The notes beneath the pieces are model-generated. The model saw only the letters and a list, made by a program, of their open reading frames with translations. It did not search any database and was not told the origin of the DNA. A stretch of 57,259 nt of DNA from an uncultured bacterium (GTDB lineage Bacteria > Pseudomonadota > Gammaproteobacteria > Burkholderiales > Burkholderiaceae_C): NCBI GenBank assembly GCA_903830565.1, contig CAIKUF010000293.1, positions 1-57,259 on the forward strand, given 5' to 3'. The number at the start of each line of letters is the position of its first letter. The stretch's first letter is position 1. Shown here piece after piece: positions 41,160 to 49,798 of the stretch. The translations under genes and the position numbers were made by a program.

Positions 41160-41927
41160 ATGAGGCACATCGCGCGCAAGCGCTTCGGGCAACACTTCCT
41201 GGTCGACGAAGCGATCATCGGCGCCATCGTCGACGCGATCGGCCCGCAGCCCGGCGACTCGCTGGTGGAAATCGGGCCTGGGCTCGGCGCATTGACCGAC
41301 CCGCTGGTCGCGCGTTGCGGTCGCCTGACCGTCGTCGAACTCGACCGCGACCTGGCCGCGCGGCTGCGTCGGCGCGGCGAGTTGAACGTCATCGAGTCCG
41401 ATGTCCTGAAAGTCGACTTCCGTGCGCTCGCGCTCGGACTCGGAGGCCGCCTGCGCATCGTCGGCAACCTGCCGTACAACATCTCGACACCGATCCTGTT
41501 CCACCTCCTCGCGCAGGCCCAGCACGTGCTCGACCAGCACTTCATGCTGCAGAAGGAAGTCGTCGAGCGCATGGTCGCCGTGCCCGGCAACAAGGACTTC
41601 GGGCGCCTCACCGTGATGCTGCAGTGGCGCTATGCCATCGAGCCGGTGCTCGATGTGCCGCCGCAAGCGTTCGAGCCGCCGCCGCGCGTGGACTCGGCCG
41701 TCGTTCGCATGCGCCCGCTGACGCCGTCGTCGGCGGTCGACGCGGCGGTCCTGGGTGAGCTGGTCACGGTCGCGTTCTCGCAGCGGCGCAAGTTGCTCCG
41801 CAACACGCTCGGGCGCTGGCTGGCCGAGCGCGGGCACGAGGCTGCGTTCGACCTCCAGCGGCGCGCCGAGGAAGTGTCGGTCGCCGAATACATGGCGCTT
41901 GCGCTGTCGGTGGCCGCGGCGCGATAA
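41160..41927 (+). CDS. rsmA: 16S rRNA (adenine1518-N6/adenine1519-N6)-dimethyltransferase RsmA (KsgA)
   Basis: Methylates two adenines near the 3' end of 16S rRNA in ribosome assembly. The 255-residue protein has [11 protein letters not shown] at the start, the SAM-binding motif [11 protein letters not shown] and the catalytic [12 protein letters not shown], all intact. It is the last gene of lptD-surA-rsmA and converges with the RNase/barstar unit. Confidence 0.95.
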   Translation: MRHIARKRFGQHFLVDEAIIGAIVDAIGPQPGDSLVEIGPGLGALTDPLVARCGRLTVVELDRDLAARLRRRGELNVIESDVLKVDFRALALGLGGRLRIVGNLPYNISTPILFHLLAQAQHVLDQHFMLQKEVVERMVAVPGNKDFGRLTVMLQWRYAIEPVLDVPPQAFEPPPRVDSAVVRMRPLTPSSAVDAAVLGELVTVAFSQRRKLLRNTLGRWLAERGHEAAFDLQRRAEEVSVAEYMALALSVAAAR

Positions 41928-41958
41928 GGCGGCCGGCCAGGTCGACGTCCAAATGAAA

Positions 41959-41978
41959 AAGCGGCCCGTAGGCCGCTT
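41959..41978 (-). terminator. Intrinsic terminator of the RNase/barstar unit
   Basis: AAGCGGCC-CGTA-GGCCGCTT forms a perfect 8-bp stem. Read on the minus strand it is followed by a T-run (five Ts including the stem end, then CATTT), so it works best for transcription coming from the barstar side. On the plus strand the T-run is missing. Confidence 0.75.
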
Positions 41979-41998
41979 CCGTCAAGCGCCGCGCCGGA

Positions 41999-42112
41999 TC
42001 AAGCCGCGGTCAGCCACATGGCGGTGTCGAAGGCGCTGCTCATCAGCGGCATGTTCATGCCGAAGTTGGCGCTGGCCGCGCTCTTGGTGAGTGGCCTCGC
42101 GGGCTTGTCCAC
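41999..42112 (-). CDS. Candidate 37-residue small protein
   Basis: From GTG 42112 a 37-residue frame runs to a TGA 20 nt before the terminator. Nearly every codon ends in G or C, as in real genes here, whereas the codons further upstream in the same frame do not. The product is basic at its start (VDKPARPLTKSA) and hydrophobic at its end (NMPLMSSAF, MWLTAA). No family is recognised and the AGAGGGG ribosome-binding sequence is rather far away (11 nt). It could be a remnant instead of a working gene. Confidence 0.35.
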   Translation of the reverse strand: MDKPARPLTKSAASANFGMNMPLMSSAFDTAMWLTAA

Positions 42113-42168
42113 CGTGCTTTGGGTCCCCTCTGCCGCCCGCTCCCATGACCCTTGTTCCTGAGAGCGGG

Positions 42169-42564
42169 CTACTGAAAAGAATAGAAGCACCTGAACGGTA
42201 TCTTTCGTTCCCCCCAGAAGTCGGCGGCATCGCGAAAGACGTCGAGCAGTTGTTCGCGTGCCTCACGATCGAAGCGCGGGTTGTCGGGCAATTGCTCGAG
42301 CACGACCACGAAACCCGGCTGTGCGCCGGCCTTGTGCACGAGGTCGGTCATGCAGTCGAAGAGCGCGTCGAGGTTCTTGCCGAAATGCGGCGGGAACAGG
42401 AACGCTTCGGCGATGCCGTCGAGCACGTCCTGCTTCGATTGCGCCGCCGCCAGGTTGGCATACAGGAAGTGCTGGCCGACGTCTTCGGCCGCCTGCATCA
42501 GGTCCTCGACACGATAAGCGCGTATCGATTGCACGATATTTGGACGGACTGTCTGCAAGAGCAT
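42169..42564 (-). CDS. Barstar-family ribonuclease inhibitor
   Basis: A 131-residue, probably cytoplasmic inhibitor of an RNase Sa/barnase-type enzyme. It shows the barstar pattern: a short N-terminal strand, a helix, the AFLFPPHFGKNLDALFDCMTDL segment (around 54-75) that covers the ribonuclease active site, and a C-terminal strand. A strong GGAGG lies about 9 nt before the ATG. It follows the ribonuclease gene by 47 nt, so inhibitor and enzyme are likely made from one mRNA and the inhibitor protects the cell before export. Confidence 0.88.
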   Translation of the reverse strand: MLLQTVRPNIVQSIRAYRVEDLMQAAEDVGQHFLYANLAAAQSKQDVLDGIAEAFLFPPHFGKNLDALFDCMTDLVHKAGAQPGFVVVLEQLPDNPRFDREAREQLLDVFRDAADFWGERKIPFRCFYSFQ

Positions 42565-42611
42565 GTCGCGATCCTCCTCAGTTCACAAAAAACTCGACCC
42601 AGTACGCCGAC

Positions 42612-43019
42612 TCACTGCACGATGCGGCGAAAGCTCGTGTAGTGGTCGGCGGTGTAGTAACAGGCCTCAGGCGCGGTCGGCTTGCGCCCACCGCAGACAA
42701 TCCGCCTCGCGCCGCGATCCCTTGCCCCGGGCGTCGCGACCGTGTATTCACGGTAGTAACCCTTTGACTCGGCTGGCAGCAAACGCTCGCGGTTGCCGAA
42801 CACCACGTCGTCCTTGCTGCTGGCGAATGGGCCACCGGCGCGGATGGCCGCATCGGTGTCCTGCGCTTCGCGGGGCAATTCGGCAAGCGCCACCGTGCCC
42901 ATCACCGGCGCGGGACCCTTGGCCTGCGCCCCAACCGAAGTCAACATCGCCCCGACAACCAGGATGGCGAGCCCTAACTTACCTGCATGCCATGCCAGCG
43001 GCCGTCCGGACACAAACAC
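42612..43019 (-). CDS. Secreted ribonuclease of the RNase Sa/barnase (N1/T1) family
   Basis: An extracellular or periplasmic guanyl-type ribonuclease. From GTG 43019 the 135-residue precursor has a signal peptide (cleavage near AQA, residue 33). The C-terminal half closely follows RNase Sa: YYREYTVATPGARDRG with the catalytic base E91, guanidinium residues R102 and R106, and the catalytic acid H126 in TADHYTSF. C109 and C120 may pair. GTG 43019 is chosen because AGGGA lies 8 nt upstream and a promoter lies just before it; an in-frame ATG at 43088 would be upstream of that promoter. Confidence 0.85.
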   Translation of the reverse strand: MFVSGRPLAWHAGKLGLAILVVGAMLTSVGAQAKGPAPVMGTVALAELPREAQDTDAAIRAGGPFASSKDDVVFGNRERLLPAESKGYYREYTVATPGARDRGARRIVCGGRKPTAPEACYYTADHYTSFRRIVQ

Positions 43020-43046
43020 GGGATTTCCCTGAATTCTGAAGTGCGA

Positions 43047-43075
43047 ATGGTACAGAAGGAGCAGGAAAAGCTCAA
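43047..43075 (-). promoter_or_regulatory. Probable promoter of the RNase/barstar unit
   Basis: On the minus strand: TTGAGC (43070-43075), a 17-nt spacer, and TACCAT (43047-43052). Each hexamer keeps four of six consensus bases. Transcription would begin near 43040, about 20 nt before the RNase GTG start. Confidence 0.45.
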
Positions 43076-43122
43076 GCGTCTGCCTCAAAATTGTGCAGAG
43101 AAGGTGTAGTGGTAGTGTGCGC

Positions 43123-43260
43123 TTACAATGCGCAGTGACCTTCTAAAATATCCATTAGGCGTTCAATTTTCGCGCCAGAATCTGCATCACGCTCCCGTTT
43201 TTGGCCGGGATCGGGGCAGGCATCGGATCGCGCTGCAAGGTCATTTTTGAAGCGCTGCAT
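43123..43260 (-). CDS. Possible 45-residue small protein or gene remnant
   Basis: An ATG-TAA frame of 45 codons (MQRFKNDLAAR...ILEGHCAL) in the gap between maeB and the RNase gene. It is helical and charged, with no recognised family. Only about half of its codons end in G or C, much lower than the flanking genes, which suggests recent transfer or decay. The rest of the gap holds the RNase promoter. Confidence 0.3.
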   Translation of the reverse strand: MQRFKNDLAARSDACPDPGQKRERDADSGAKIERLMDILEGHCAL

Positions 43261-43295
43261 ATAACCGACTGTCACGGTAAGCCGGGATCGATCGC

Positions 43296-45596
43296 TCAGA
43301 TACCCCGCGCAGCGTTGGCGTCGACAACCGTCAGGGCCGTCATGTTGATGATGCGCCGCACCGTCGCCGAGGGGGTCAGGATGTGCGCCGGCTTGGCTGC
43401 GCCGAGCAGGATCGGGCCGATCGCGATGCCGCCGCCCGCCGCTGTCTTGAGCAGGTTGTAGGCGATGTTGGCGGCGTCGATGTTGGGCAGCACGAGCAGG
43501 TTGGCCTCGCCGACGAGCGTGCTGCTCGGCATCAGGCCGGCGCGATAAGCCGGGTCGAGGGCAGTATCGCCGTGCATCTCGCCGTCCACCTGCAGCCACG
43601 GCGCCTGCTGTTGAAGCAGCGCCAGCGCGTCGCGCATCTTCACCGCCGAAGGATGGTTGCTCGACCCGAAGTTCGAATGCGACAGCAGCGCCGCGTGAGG
43701 TACGGTGCCGAAGCGCAGCATTTCCTCGGCCGCGAGGATCGTGATCTCGGCCACCTGCTCGGCCGTCGGGTCGTAGTTCACGTGTGTGTCGACAAGGTTG
43801 ACCTGCCTTCCGGGCAGGATCAAGCCGTTCATGCAGGCGTAGGTGTTCACGCCCTCGCGGCGGCCGATCACCTGGTCGATGTAGTGCAGGTGCAGCGCGG
43901 TGTTGCCCCAGGTGCCGCACAGCATGCCGTCGACCTCTCCCTTGTGCAGCAGCATCGCGGCGATCAACGTCAGACGCCGGCGCATCTCGATCTTCGCGAA
44001 CTGCGCGGTCACGCCCTTGCGCGCCGCCATCGCGTGATAGGTCTGCCAGTAGTCGCGGTAGCGGTGGTCCTTGTCGGTGTTGACGACGTCGTAGTCCTCG
44101 CCCTCCTCAAGCCGCAGGCCGAACTTGCGGCAGCGTAGCGCGATGACCTCGGGGCGGCCGATCAGCGTCGGCCGCGCCAGGCCCTCGTCGACCACCACCT
44201 GCACCGCACGCAGGACGCGCTCCTCCTCGCCTTCGGCGTACGCGATGCGCCGGTGCAGCCCACGCTGGGCGAGGTTGAAGATCGGCTTCATCATCGTCCC
44301 CGACGCGTAGACGAAGGTCTGCAGCTTGGCTCGGTAGGCGTCCAGGTCGAGCACCGGCCGCGTTGCCACGCCCGAGTCCGCGGCCGCCTTGGCGACGGCC
44401 GGGGCGATGCGCATCATCAGCCGCGGGTCGAACGGTTTCGGGATCAGGTACTCGGGGCCGAAGCTCAGCGCCGCGCCCGAATACGCCGCGGCCACGACCT
44501 CGTTCTGCTCGGCCTGGGCGAGTTCGGCGATCGCATGCACGGCGGCGATCTCCATCTCCGGCGTGATCGTCGTCGCGCCCGAATCGAGCGCGCCGCGGAA
44601 GATGTACGGAAAGCACAGGACGTTGTTGACCTGGTTCGGGTAGTCCGTGCGCCCGGTGGCGATGATCGCGTCGCTGCGCACCGACTTCACCGCCTCCGGC
44701 GTGATCTCGGGCGTCGGGTTGGCCAGCGCGAGCACGATCGGCCGCGCCGCCATCGACGCCACCATCTCCGGCTTGACGACGCCGCCCGCCGACAGCCCGA
44801 GAAGGATATCGGCGCCGCGGATCGCCTCGGCCAGCGTGCGTTGATCGGTCTTCTGCGCGAAGACGATCTTGTCCTCGTCCATCAGCTCCGTGCGGCCCTC
44901 GTAGACCACGCCTGCGAGGTCGGTGACCCAGATGTGCTCGCGCGGCACGCCGAGCTTGACGAGCAGCCCGAGGCAAGCCAGCGCCGCCGCACCCGCGCCC
45001 GAGGTGACGAGCTTGACCTGCGCGATGTCCTTGCCGGTGACCTTGAGCGCATTGAGCACGGCCGCGCCGACGACGATCGCCGTGCCGTGCTGGTCGTCAT
45101 GGAAGACCGGGATCTTCATCCGCTTGCGCAGCGCACGCTCGACGTAGAAGCAGTCCGGCGCCTTGATGTCTTCGAGGTTGATGCCACCGAAGGTGGGTTC
45201 CAGCGCGGCGATCAGGTCGACCAACTTGTCGAGGTCGTTCTCGGCGACCTCGATGTCGAACACGTCGATGCCGGCGAACTTCTTGAACAGCACCGCCTTG
45301 CCTTCCATGACCGGCTTGGCGGCCAGCGGTCCGATGTTCCCGAGTCCTAGCACCGCCGTGCCGTTGGTGACGACGCCAACCAGGTTGGCGCGCGACGTGT
45401 AGCGAAACGCATTTGCCGGATCGGCGACGATCTCCTCGCACGCCGCGGCGACGCCGGGCGAATAGGCGAGCGCCAGGTCGCGCTGGTTGACGAGTTGCTT
45501 GGTGGCGCTGATCTCCACCTTGCCGGGCGTTGGAAACTCGTGGTATTCAAGCGCGGCACGCCGCAGCTCGGCACGCTGTTGTTCGATGTTGGGCAT
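43296..45596 (-). CDS. maeB: NADP-dependent malic enzyme (MaeB type, with phosphotransacetylase-like domain)
   Basis: Decarboxylates malate to pyruvate, linking the TCA cycle to NADPH and acetyl-CoA supply. The 766-residue protein has the N-terminal malic enzyme domain ([11 protein letters not shown] near residue 46, [20 protein letters not shown] around 160), the NAD(P)-binding domain ([14 protein letters not shown]) and a C-terminal phosphotransacetylase-like domain (from about 430) that is regulatory, sensing acetyl-CoA, rather than catalytic in studied MaeB. ATG 45596 starts [19 protein letters not shown]. It is divergent from thiL. Confidence 0.93.
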   Translation of the reverse strand: MPNIEQQRAELRRAALEYHEFPTPGKVEISATKQLVNQRDLALAYSPGVAAACEEIVADPANAFRYTSRANLVGVVTNGTAVLGLGNIGPLAAKPVMEGKAVLFKKFAGIDVFDIEVAENDLDKLVDLIAALEPTFGGINLEDIKAPDCFYVERALRKRMKIPVFHDDQHGTAIVVGAAVLNALKVTGKDIAQVKLVTSGAGAAALACLGLLVKLGVPREHIWVTDLAGVVYEGRTELMDEDKIVFAQKTDQRTLAEAIRGADILLGLSAGGVVKPEMVASMAARPIVLALANPTPEITPEAVKSVRSDAIIATGRTDYPNQVNNVLCFPYIFRGALDSGATTITPEMEIAAVHAIAELAQAEQNEVVAAAYSGAALSFGPEYLIPKPFDPRLMMRIAPAVAKAAADSGVATRPVLDLDAYRAKLQTFVYASGTMMKPIFNLAQRGLHRRIAYAEGEEERVLRAVQVVVDEGLARPTLIGRPEVIALRCRKFGLRLEEGEDYDVVNTDKDHRYRDYWQTYHAMAARKGVTAQFAKIEMRRRLTLIAAMLLHKGEVDGMLCGTWGNTALHLHYIDQVIGRREGVNTYACMNGLILPGRQVNLVDTHVNYDPTAEQVAEITILAAEEMLRFGTVPHAALLSHSNFGSSNHPSAVKMRDALALLQQQAPWLQVDGEMHGDTALDPAYRAGLMPSSTLVGEANLLVLPNIDAANIAYNLLKTAAGGGIAIGPILLGAAKPAHILTPSATVRRIINMTALTVVDANAARGI

Positions 45597-45733
45597 GGTG
45601 CGGCTTCTCGCTGTAGGGCTTGCGAAGACGCGCTGCAACGGCAGCGCCAGCAAGCCCAACGAATTGTAGGAGCCCCACCCTGCAGCGCCATGCCCGAGAA
45701 TGCAGTCCCGGCCTGATGCCGATGGCAGCTTCG

Positions 45734-46693
45734 ATGTCTCTCGGTGAATTCGATCTGATCGCGCGCTACTTCACGCGCCCTGCACGGCGTGCCGCGCTTG
45801 GCGTTGGCGACGACTGCGCGCTGCTCTCGCTGACGCCCGGCATGCAGCTCGCGACCAGCTGCGACATGCTGGTCGAGGGGCGGCACTTCCTGCCGACCGT
45901 CGCCCCGCAGCACCTCGCGCACAAGGCACTGGCCGTGAACTTGAGCGACCTCGCCGCGTGCGGCGCGCAGCCGCTGGCGTTCACGCTTGCCCTCGCGCTG
46001 CCGCGCGCCGACGAGGTTTGGCTCGCAGCCTTCTCGCATGGCCTGTTCGCCCTGGCCGATGCACACGACTGCGAGCTTGTCGGTGGCGACACGACGCAGG
46101 GCCCGCTGAACATCTGCATCGGCGTCTTCGGCGAGGTGGCCCCCGGCCAGGCGCTGTTGCGATCGGGCGCGCAGGCGGACGACGACATCTACGTGAGCGG
46201 CGCGTTAGGCGATGCGCGCCTCGCGCTCGAAGCCTTTCGCGGCACGGTCGCGCTGGCGGGCGACGCGGTCGCGAGGGTGCGCGTCGCGATGGAGCAGCCG
46301 CAACCCCGCGTGGCGCTCGGCGTCGCGTTGCGCGGCGTGGCCAGCAGCGCGATCGACCTCTCCGACGGCCTGCTCGGCGACCTCGGTCAGGTGATGCGGC
46401 GTTCGGGCGTCGGCGCGGCGATCGACGCCGACGCCGTGCCCCGCAGCGCCGACCTGGCCGGGCAGCCGCTCGCCGTGCAACGCGAATGCACGCTCGCCGG
46501 CGGCGACGACTACGAGCTGCTGTTCACTGCGCCACCGAGCGCGGCCGATACCGTGCGCACGGCGGCGGCGAAAGCACAGGTGGCGGTGACGCGCATCGGC
46601 CGCATCCAGGCCGCGCCGGGGCTGCATCTGCAGGACGCTAACGGTCAAACACTGCCGCAGGTCTACGGCAGCTTCGACCACTTCCGCACATGA
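45734..46693 (+). CDS. thiL: Thiamine-monophosphate kinase
   Basis: Final step of thiamine diphosphate synthesis. The 319-residue protein begins MSLGEFDLIARYF, as in other ThiL proteins, and carries GVGDDCALL, LATSCDMLVEGRHF, KALAVNLSDLAACGA and the ATP-binding GGDTTQG, then SSAIDLSDGLLGDLG and AGGDDYELLF. In-frame ATGs at 45716 and 45722 are possible but add residues not usual in the family. The stop overlaps the pgpA start (ATGA). Confidence 0.93.
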   Translation: MSLGEFDLIARYFTRPARRAALGVGDDCALLSLTPGMQLATSCDMLVEGRHFLPTVAPQHLAHKALAVNLSDLAACGAQPLAFTLALALPRADEVWLAAFSHGLFALADAHDCELVGGDTTQGPLNICIGVFGEVAPGQALLRSGAQADDDIYVSGALGDARLALEAFRGTVALAGDAVARVRVAMEQPQPRVALGVALRGVASSAIDLSDGLLGDLGQVMRRSGVGAAIDADAVPRSADLAGQPLAVQRECTLAGGDDYELLFTAPPSAADTVRTAAAKAQVAVTRIGRIQAAPGLHLQDANGQTLPQVYGSFDHFRT

Positions 46694-47259
46694 GCGACCT
46701 GCCAACGCCGCTGCCCCTTGCGCCGCTGCCGCCGGCACCGCGCCAGGCGACCTTTCGCTTCATGCTCGAGAACCCGCTGCACGTGTTCGCGCTCGGCTTC
46801 GGCAGCGGCCTCTCGCCCAAAGCGCCGGGCACCGTCGGCACGCTGTGGGCGTGGCTCGCATTCCTCGTCCTGCAACCGCGGCTGGGCGCTGTGGCCTGGG
46901 CTGCGGTCACCGCGGGCGGCTTCGTGTTCGGCTGCTGGGCCTGCACCGTCGCCGCGCGCCACCTCGGGCAGGCCGACCCCGGCGCCATCGTCTGGGACGA
47001 AGTGATCGCCTTCTGGCTCGTGCTGTGGCTGGTGATGCCGGCCGGCCTGCCCGCGCAATGTGCAGCCTTCGCGCTGTTTCGCTTCTTCGACGCCGCCAAG
47101 CCCGGCCCGGTGGCCTGGGCCGACCGGCGCTTCAAGCCGCGCCGCGGCCCCGACCGCGCGTTGCAGATCGGCTGGGCGCAGGGCTTTGGCATCATGTTCG
47201 ACGACCTGGTGGCGGCCCTGTGCACGCTGCTCGTGATCGCGCTGTGGAGGTTCATCTGA
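46690..47259 (+). CDS. pgpA: Phosphatidylglycerophosphatase A
   Basis: Inner-membrane phosphatase that makes phosphatidylglycerol. The 189-residue protein has the family motifs FGSGLSPKAPGTVGTL (around residues 37-52), the DPGAIVWDEVIAFW segment with acidic catalytic residues (about 96-109), and FFDAAKPGPVAWADRRF (about 132-148), with four or so membrane segments. The proline-rich N-terminal 20 residues are an addition. It is translationally coupled to thiL. Confidence 0.92.
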   Translation: MSDLPTPLPLAPLPPAPRQATFRFMLENPLHVFALGFGSGLSPKAPGTVGTLWAWLAFLVLQPRLGAVAWAAVTAGGFVFGCWACTVAARHLGQADPGAIVWDEVIAFWLVLWLVMPAGLPAQCAAFALFRFFDAAKPGPVAWADRRFKPRRGPDRALQIGWAQGFGIMFDDLVAALCTLLVIALWRFI

Positions 47260-47747
47260 GCGAGACACTTTCCTTCGATGCCGATGCGGCCGCGCTCGGC
47301 GACACCCTGCGCCAACGCGGCTGGATGCTCGCCACCGCCGAGTCGTGCACCGGGGGCCTGATCGCTGCCGCGTGCACGGCACTGGCCGGCTCGAGCGACT
47401 GGTTCGAGCGCGGTTTCGTGACCTATAGCAACGAGGCCAAGCACGAACTGCTCGGCGTGCCCGAAGCCCTCATCACGGCCCATGGCGCGGTCAGCGCCGA
47501 AGTGGCCTGTGCGATGGCCGCGGGCGCGCTCGCGCATTCGCGCGCGCAGATCGCGGTCGCGGTCACCGGCATCGCCGGGCCTGCGGGCGCATCACCCGGC
47601 AAGCCGGTCGGCACCGTCTGGCTGGCATTGGCGCGCACTAGCACGCCAGCACGTGCCGAACGCTTGCAGCTTCAAGGCGACCGCGCCGCCGTGCGCGTGC
47701 AGACCGTCCACCTCGCGCTCGTGCGCTTGCGCGAATCGCTGGCATGA
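47244..47747 (+). CDS. pncC: Nicotinamide-nucleotide amidohydrolase PncC (CinA C-terminal family)
   Basis: Deamidates NMN to nicotinate mononucleotide in NAD recycling. The 167-residue protein has the family hallmark ATAESCTGGLIAAACTALAGSS (catalytic Ser in ESCTGG), then GFVTYSNEAKHELLGV and AVTGIAGPAG. No ATG is available. GTG 47244 lies inside the end of pgpA; a CTG at 47256 has a better ribosome-binding site (GGAGG, 5 nt upstream) and could be the real start. It overlaps pgpA, and its stop overlaps the next gene's ATG. Confidence 0.88.
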   Translation: MEVHLSETLSFDADAAALGDTLRQRGWMLATAESCTGGLIAAACTALAGSSDWFERGFVTYSNEAKHELLGVPEALITAHGAVSAEVACAMAAGALAHSRAQIAVAVTGIAGPAGASPGKPVGTVWLALARTSTPARAERLQLQGDRAAVRVQTVHLALVRLRESLA

Positions 47748-48679
47748 ACATCCTGCTCGCAGTCGACTTCTCGGCGCGCGAATGGGCTGAATGGCTGCCG
47801 GCGCTCACGCGCGAATTGCCGAATGACACGCTGGTGCAGGAGCGCAGCGTCGTCGCGCCGGAAGACATCGAGGTCGCGATCGTCGCCAACCCCGCCCCGG
47901 GCGCGCTCCACGGGCTGCCGCGGCTGCGGCTGGTGCAGTCGCTGTGGGCCGGCGTCGAGAAGCTGCTGGCCGACCCGAACGTGCCGTCCCATGTGCCGCT
48001 GGCGCGGATGGTCGATCAGGCGATGAATGATGCGATGGCCGAGACGGCGCTGTGGGCCGTGCTCTCGCTGCACCGGCGCACCTTCGACTACGCCCGCCAG
48101 CAGCGCGAAGGGCGCTGGGCGCGCCACTCGCAGCCGACGGCGGGCGAGGTCAGCGTGGCCGTGCTCGGCCTCGGCCAGATGGGCCGCACGGTCGCCCTTC
48201 GGCTCGCCGCCAACGGCTACCGCGTCAGCGGCTGGAGCGCGCACGCGGCATCGATTCCCGGTGTGCGAACGTTGGCCGGCGACGCCAGCCTGCCCGCGCT
48301 GCTCGCGGACGCACAAGTCCTCGTGAACCTGCTGCCACTGACCGCGAAAACCCGCGGCTTGATCGACGCGCGCCTGCTCGCACTGCTGCCGCGCGGCGCG
48401 AGCCTCGTGAACGTCGGCCGCGGCGCGCACGTGGTCGAGGCCGACCTGCTGGCCGCGCTCGAAAGCGGTCACATCGGCCAGGCCGTGCTCGACGTCTTTG
48501 CGACCGAGCCGCTGCCCGCGGGCCATCCGTTCTGGGCCCACCCGAAGGTGACCGTCATGCCGCACGTCGCCGCACCGACCGACGCCGCGAGCGCGGCGAA
48601 AGTCGTCGCGGCGAACGTCGCTGCGCTGCGCGAGGGCCGACCTTTGCGAGGCCTCGTCGACCGGGCGCGGGCGTACTGA
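47744..48679 (+). CDS. ghrA: Glyoxylate/hydroxypyruvate reductase A (D-2-hydroxyacid dehydrogenase family)
   Basis: NAD(P)H-dependent 2-keto acid reductase, 311 residues, GhrA-like in length. It has the Rossmann motif LGLGQMG (around residue 140-146), LLPLTAKTRGLI, NVGRGAHVVEADLL with the catalytic Arg, and the catalytic His in PHVAAPTDA. The exact substrate is inferred from the family. The ATG overlaps the pncC stop (ATGA). The gene ends 7 nt from convergent holA. Confidence 0.85.
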   Translation: MNILLAVDFSAREWAEWLPALTRELPNDTLVQERSVVAPEDIEVAIVANPAPGALHGLPRLRLVQSLWAGVEKLLADPNVPSHVPLARMVDQAMNDAMAETALWAVLSLHRRTFDYARQQREGRWARHSQPTAGEVSVAVLGLGQMGRTVALRLAANGYRVSGWSAHAASIPGVRTLAGDASLPALLADAQVLVNLLPLTAKTRGLIDARLLALLPRGASLVNVGRGAHVVEADLLAALESGHIGQAVLDVFATEPLPAGHPFWAHPKVTVMPHVAAPTDAASAAKVVAANVAALREGRPLRGLVDRARAY

Positions 48680-48686
48680 GCCTGAA

Positions 48687-49796
48687 TCAGGCCGGCAGCG
48701 CCAGTGGCAGCCGCGGCTCCCGCGTGCGCCCGCCGCGCGGCGCGGCGCTGACGCGTTCGCAGACCATCAGCGCCAGACGCTGCAAACCTGCCCGCGGGTC
48801 GTCGGGCCATTGCGGGTCTTTGAGCCCCTTGACGAGACCGTCGCAGACGCTTGCCGCTTCGACGAGCTCGGCCAAAGCACGTTCCGTGAGCACCGGAAGC
48901 ACGCGCTCGAACAAGCGTTCCTTGGCGCCCCAGACGCGGTTCTCGCGCAGCGCCATCGGCATCGGCCGGCCGGCGGCGAGCGCATCCTTGACCCGCTTCA
49001 AGGCGAGGATGTCGCCGGCCAGCGTGTAGTGCACCAGCACTGGTGCTTCGCCTTCGGCCTGCAGGCCGTCGAGCATGCGCAGCGTGCGCGCAACTTGGCC
49101 AGCGAGCACGGCTTCGCCGAGCTTGAACACGTCGTAGCGGGCCACGCTCAGCACCGCCGCCTCGATTTGCTCGAAGCTGAGTTCGTTGCCCCGATCGGCA
49201 CGGCCGTGGAGGAGGCCGAGCTTGGCGATCTCCTGGTGCGCGGCGAGCAGGTTGCCTTCGACCTGATCGGCAAAGAAGGCGAGCGCCTTCTGCCCGGCCT
49301 CGCCGCCCTGCACGCGCTGACCTTGCGCGGCCAGGCGCTGCGCGATCCACTGCGGCAGCGCGGCGCGCTCGATGGTGTCGATTTTCAGCGTCACGCCGAC
49401 GGCGTCGAGCGCGCCGAACCAGCCGCTCGAGAGCTGCGTGCGGTCCAGGCGCGGCAGCATCACGAGCGTCACCACGTCGTCGCTGAGCGCCGAGCAATAG
49501 CGCTGCAGCGCGTCCGAGCCGTCCTTGCCCGGCTTGCCCGAGGGGATGCGGATCTCGACCAGTTGCCGCTCGGCGAACAGGCTCATCGAATGTGAGGCGC
49601 CGATGAGACCGCTCCAGTCGAAGTGCGCTCCGGTGACGGTGTGCACCTGGCGCTCGCCGCAGCCGGCGGCGCGCGCCGCGGCGCGAATGGCGTCTGCCGC
49701 CTCCTGCGCCAGCAGCACTTCGTCGCTGTGCACGGTATAGACGCTGCGCAGCCCCTTCGCGAGGTGCGCGGCGAGCTGGTCTGGGCGCAGTTGCAT
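48687..49796 (-). CDS. holA: DNA polymerase III subunit delta
   Basis: Clamp-loader subunit that opens the beta clamp. The 369-residue protein begins MQLRPDQLAAHLAKGLRSVYTVHSDEVLL, the usual family start, and has the QRLAAQGQRV and GNLLAAHQEIAKLGLL (domain II/III) segments. Length is slightly above E. coli's 343, with a basic C-terminal tail. It follows lptE by 2 nt in leuS-lptE-holA. Confidence 0.92.
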   Translation of the reverse strand: MQLRPDQLAAHLAKGLRSVYTVHSDEVLLAQEAADAIRAAARAAGCGERQVHTVTGAHFDWSGLIGASHSMSLFAERQLVEIRIPSGKPGKDGSDALQRYCSALSDDVVTLVMLPRLDRTQLSSGWFGALDAVGVTLKIDTIERAALPQWIAQRLAAQGQRVQGGEAGQKALAFFADQVEGNLLAAHQEIAKLGLLHGRADRGNELSFEQIEAAVLSVARYDVFKLGEAVLAGQVARTLRMLDGLQAEGEAPVLVHYTLAGDILALKRVKDALAAGRPMPMALRENRVWGAKERLFERVLPVLTERALAELVEAASVCDGLVKGLKDPQWPDDPRAGLQRLALMVCERVSAAPRGGRTREPRLPLALPA

Positions 49797-49798
49797 CG

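Noticed and set aside
41982-42266. A 94-codon minus-strand frame across the barstar 3' end
   Set aside because: It is in another frame from barstar and from the 37-codon candidate, has no codon bias and is His/Arg/Gln-rich, as shadows are.
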